Assembly (NCBI GenBank): GCA_965197555.1
Contig: OZ240213.1
Location: 3,534,001 to 3,598,000, forward strand
Direction: 5' to 3'
Length of the DNA stretch: 64,000 nucleotides
From: G965197555 sp965197555
GTDB taxonomy: Bacteria > Chloroflexota > Dehalococcoidia > Lucifugimonadales > UBA3495
The position numbers were made by a program, and so were the translations under genes. Below, piece by piece: positions 62,272-64,000 of this stretch. Within the stretch, counting starts at the first letter, position 1, and the number at the start of each line of letters is the position of its first letter. Below the pieces are notes generated by a model. It was given only the letters and a program-made list of their open reading frames with translations, searched no databases and was not told the origin of the DNA.

Positions 62272-63909
62272 ATGCAGGGCAAGACCGCTATAGCAAATAT
62301 ACTGAAGCAAGAGGGCACCGATTACGTCTTTTGCTTTCCCAACAACACGCTGATAGACGCCGCTGCCGCGGCGGGGATACGCCCCATCATATCCCGGATG
62401 GAACGTGGGGCGGTGAATATGGCCGATGGTTATACCAGGGTAAATAACGGGGTCAAAAACGGTGTATGTATCGTTCAGGCTGGCCCCGGAATCGAGAACG
62501 CTTTCCCCGGTGTCGCCCAAGCCCACGCTGATTCAGTTCCCATATTGATGCTGCCGGGACAGCAAGGAACTAACCGTTTGGGAATGTCCTCTGAATTCGA
62601 TGCCACGATAAACTACGCTGGGGTGACTAAGTGGGGCGGGCTGATCAACTACCCGGATCGAGTGCCGGAGTTGATGCGCCGCGCCTTCACTCAACTGCGC
62701 ATCGGACCCCCTGACCCGGTGATTGTGGAAATGCCCACCAACGTACTGAACGGAGATATCGACGAGTCTCTATTCCAGTATGCCCCTGTCACCAAACGCC
62801 GTACCTCTGGCGACCCGCGAGACGTGACCAGGGTGGCCCGCAGGCTGCTCAACGCCAGCCGCCCAGTCATCTACGTCGGCCAGGGTGTTTTGTACGCCGA
62901 AGCAACTCCAGAGCTGGTTACGTTGGCCGAGCTTCTCAATGCCCCGGTTTTGACCACCACCCTGGGGAAGAGCGCCTTCCCGGAAAATCACCCCTTGGCT
63001 CTGGGCACAGGCGGAAACACCGGTACCAAGGCGGTGGGCGTTTTCTTGCGCCAAGCCGACGTTGTCTTCGGCATCGGCACCAGCTTTCAAAAAACCCTGG
63101 CGTCGCCTCCGGTGGCGGCTGGCAAGGTGGTAATCCAGTCAACCATCGACGAAAACGACCTAAACGGGGAATACCCACTGGATGAAATAATCGTAGGCGA
63201 CTCCAAATTGGTGCTTCAGCAATTGATCGACGAAGTCCAGAGCCAATCAGGAGGTAACGGGCGGAAGGACGAAACGGTTGCCGCAGAGATCAGGTCAATC
63301 AAAGATGAATGGCTGGCCGAGTGGATGCCGCGCCTAACCTCCAATGACATACCCATCAGCCCCTACAGGGTCGTTTGGGAATTGGACCGAGGCCTGGACA
63401 AATCGAACAGCATCGTGACTCACGATTCAGGAAATCCCCGCGACCAGATAGTGCCCTTTTACACGGCCACCACCCCTCGCGGCTACATTGGTTGGGGCAA
63501 TTCCACCCAACTGGGGTCCGGGTTGGGTCTGGCCATGGGCGCCAAACTCGCCGCCCCGGAAAAGACCGTGGTGAACCTCATGGGCGACACTGCGGTGGGG
63601 ATGGTTGGGACCGACTTTGAGACAGCTTCGCGAAACAAGATCGGCACGATTACCGTTATCGTCAACAACAGCGCCATGGGAGGCTACGAGAAGAACATAC
63701 CCATCGCGACCGAGATGTTCGGTTCCAAGTTCCTCACCGGAGATTACACCAAAATGGCCGACAGCCTGGGGTGTCACGCAGAAACCATAACTCAACCGGA
63801 CCAGATCGCTCCAGCGCTGCAGCGGGCCCAACAAGTCTCCAGCAGCGGCCAACCCGTGGTGTTGGAAATCATCACCAGGGAGGAACCGATTTTCTCTCAG
63901 TACTATTAG
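62272..63909 (+). CDS. ThDP-dependent enzyme, acetolactate synthase-like
   Basis: 545 residues from ATG 62272. The Pyr domain has the ThDP-activating glutamate in SRMERGAVNMADGYTRV (about 38-54), then the central domain (VIYVGQGVLYAEATPELVTLAELL), then the PP domain with LMGDTAVGMVGTDFETASRNKIGTITVIVNNSAMGGYEK (GDT in place of the usual GDG, then NN). Resembles large subunits of acetolactate synthase and related carboligases or decarboxylases. There is no small subunit next to it, and the substrate is unknown. Confidence 0.85.
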   Translation: MQGKTAIANILKQEGTDYVFCFPNNTLIDAAAAAGIRPIISRMERGAVNMADGYTRVNNGVKNGVCIVQAGPGIENAFPGVAQAHADSVPILMLPGQQGTNRLGMSSEFDATINYAGVTKWGGLINYPDRVPELMRRAFTQLRIGPPDPVIVEMPTNVLNGDIDESLFQYAPVTKRRTSGDPRDVTRVARRLLNASRPVIYVGQGVLYAEATPELVTLAELLNAPVLTTTLGKSAFPENHPLALGTGGNTGTKAVGVFLRQADVVFGIGTSFQKTLASPPVAAGKVVIQSTIDENDLNGEYPLDEIIVGDSKLVLQQLIDEVQSQSGGNGRKDETVAAEIRSIKDEWLAEWMPRLTSNDIPISPYRVVWELDRGLDKSNSIVTHDSGNPRDQIVPFYTATTPRGYIGWGNSTQLGSGLGLAMGAKLAAPEKTVVNLMGDTAVGMVGTDFETASRNKIGTITVIVNNSAMGGYEKNIPIATEMFGSKFLTGDYTKMADSLGCHAETITQPDQIAPALQRAQQVSSSGQPVVLEIITREEPIFSQYY

Positions 63910-63961
63910 AGTTCGTCAGTCACAGCATTTGACCAGCGTACATCGCGGGAGGTCTTATTCA

Positions 63962-64000
63962 ATGGCACCATCGGAAAGTTTCAGCTACGAAAACTTGTTC
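63962..64000 (+). CDS. Start of a further gene, cut by the window end
   Basis: ATG at 63962 with GGGAGGT 7 bases upstream, in the same direction as the ThDP enzyme. Only 13 codons (MAPSESFSYENLF) are visible, so no identification is possible. The 52-base gap and strong ribosome-binding site suggest it is in the same operon. Confidence 0.55.
   Translation, partial: MAPSESFSYENLF

Overview
The window looks like chromosome from a free-living bacterium of the phylum Chloroflexota, probably a Dehalococcoidia / SAR202-like lineage. This is inference from gene content, with no database search. The pointers are a 16S rRNA gene standing alone as its own transcription unit, two LLM-type (F420/FMN) oxidoreductases among other small catabolic enzymes, a DUF3090 + SCO1664-type kinase pair, a bacterial translin, a NrtS-type membrane protein, a DUF5679 mini zinc protein and a compact IF-2. 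Base composition looks even and moderately GC-rich. I found no CRISPR array, no transposase, no phage genes and no tRNA.

0-10 kb: the 3' end of lexA, NrtS and DUF5679; then, on the minus strand, the translation/transcription operon nusA-ylxR-infB-rbfA-truB (rimP is not in front of nusA). Next comes a sulfur block, Rrf2 regulator - MoeB-type E1 - CysM, that resembles the O-phosphoserine/sulfur-carrier cysteine route, and a PaaI-type thioesterase. 10-17.4 kb: nickel-pincer cofactor genes larE, larB and larC, with a UbiA-type prenyltransferase, a DUF362 protein, a YchF-like GTPase and a VOC protein between them; larA is absent. 17.4-26.7 kb: SCO1664-like kinase + DUF3090, YifB, an MBL hydrolase, a 40-residue secreted peptide gene with its own promoter and terminator, dnaA, thiI and a squalene/phytoene synthase.

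27-32.9 kb: an accessory catabolic block (two LLM oxidoreductases, aldo/keto reductase, VOC protein, two alpha/beta hydrolases) that contains a 126-bp MITE-like element with terminal inverted repeats and a 7-bp target duplication. 32.6-38.2 kb is the island of the window. A frameshifted hicA, hicB and an orphan hepT lie between two 251-bp copies of a hydrolase 3' end. A three-gene cassette follows: GHKL/MORC-like ATPase, unknown 167-aa protein, and a sigma-region-4 + HARE-HTH protein. A stray copy of the 16S trailer lies at 33.5 kb and the true trailer at 38.3 kb. I consider the cassette the best candidate for an undescribed (defence-like) system.

38.2-40.1 kb: 16S rRNA on the minus strand with consensus promoter, boxA, processing stem and terminator, and no 23S, 5S or tRNA. 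40-46 kb: cell-surface proteins (secreted-repeat lipoprotein, beta-propeller di-heme cytochrome lipoprotein, ABC solute-binding lipoprotein). 46-53 kb: folB, a CitE-like lyase, polA, and the operon fmdB-fmdB-thiE-translin. 53-58.6 kb: 2-oxoacid dehydrogenase E1alpha, E1beta and E2, lipB and an aminotransferase. 58.6-64 kb: a mosaic pair of Uma2 nucleases, an MFS transporter, a cupin, three DnaA-box-like 9-mers spaced exactly 21 bp apart, a ThDP-dependent enzyme and the first codons of one more gene.
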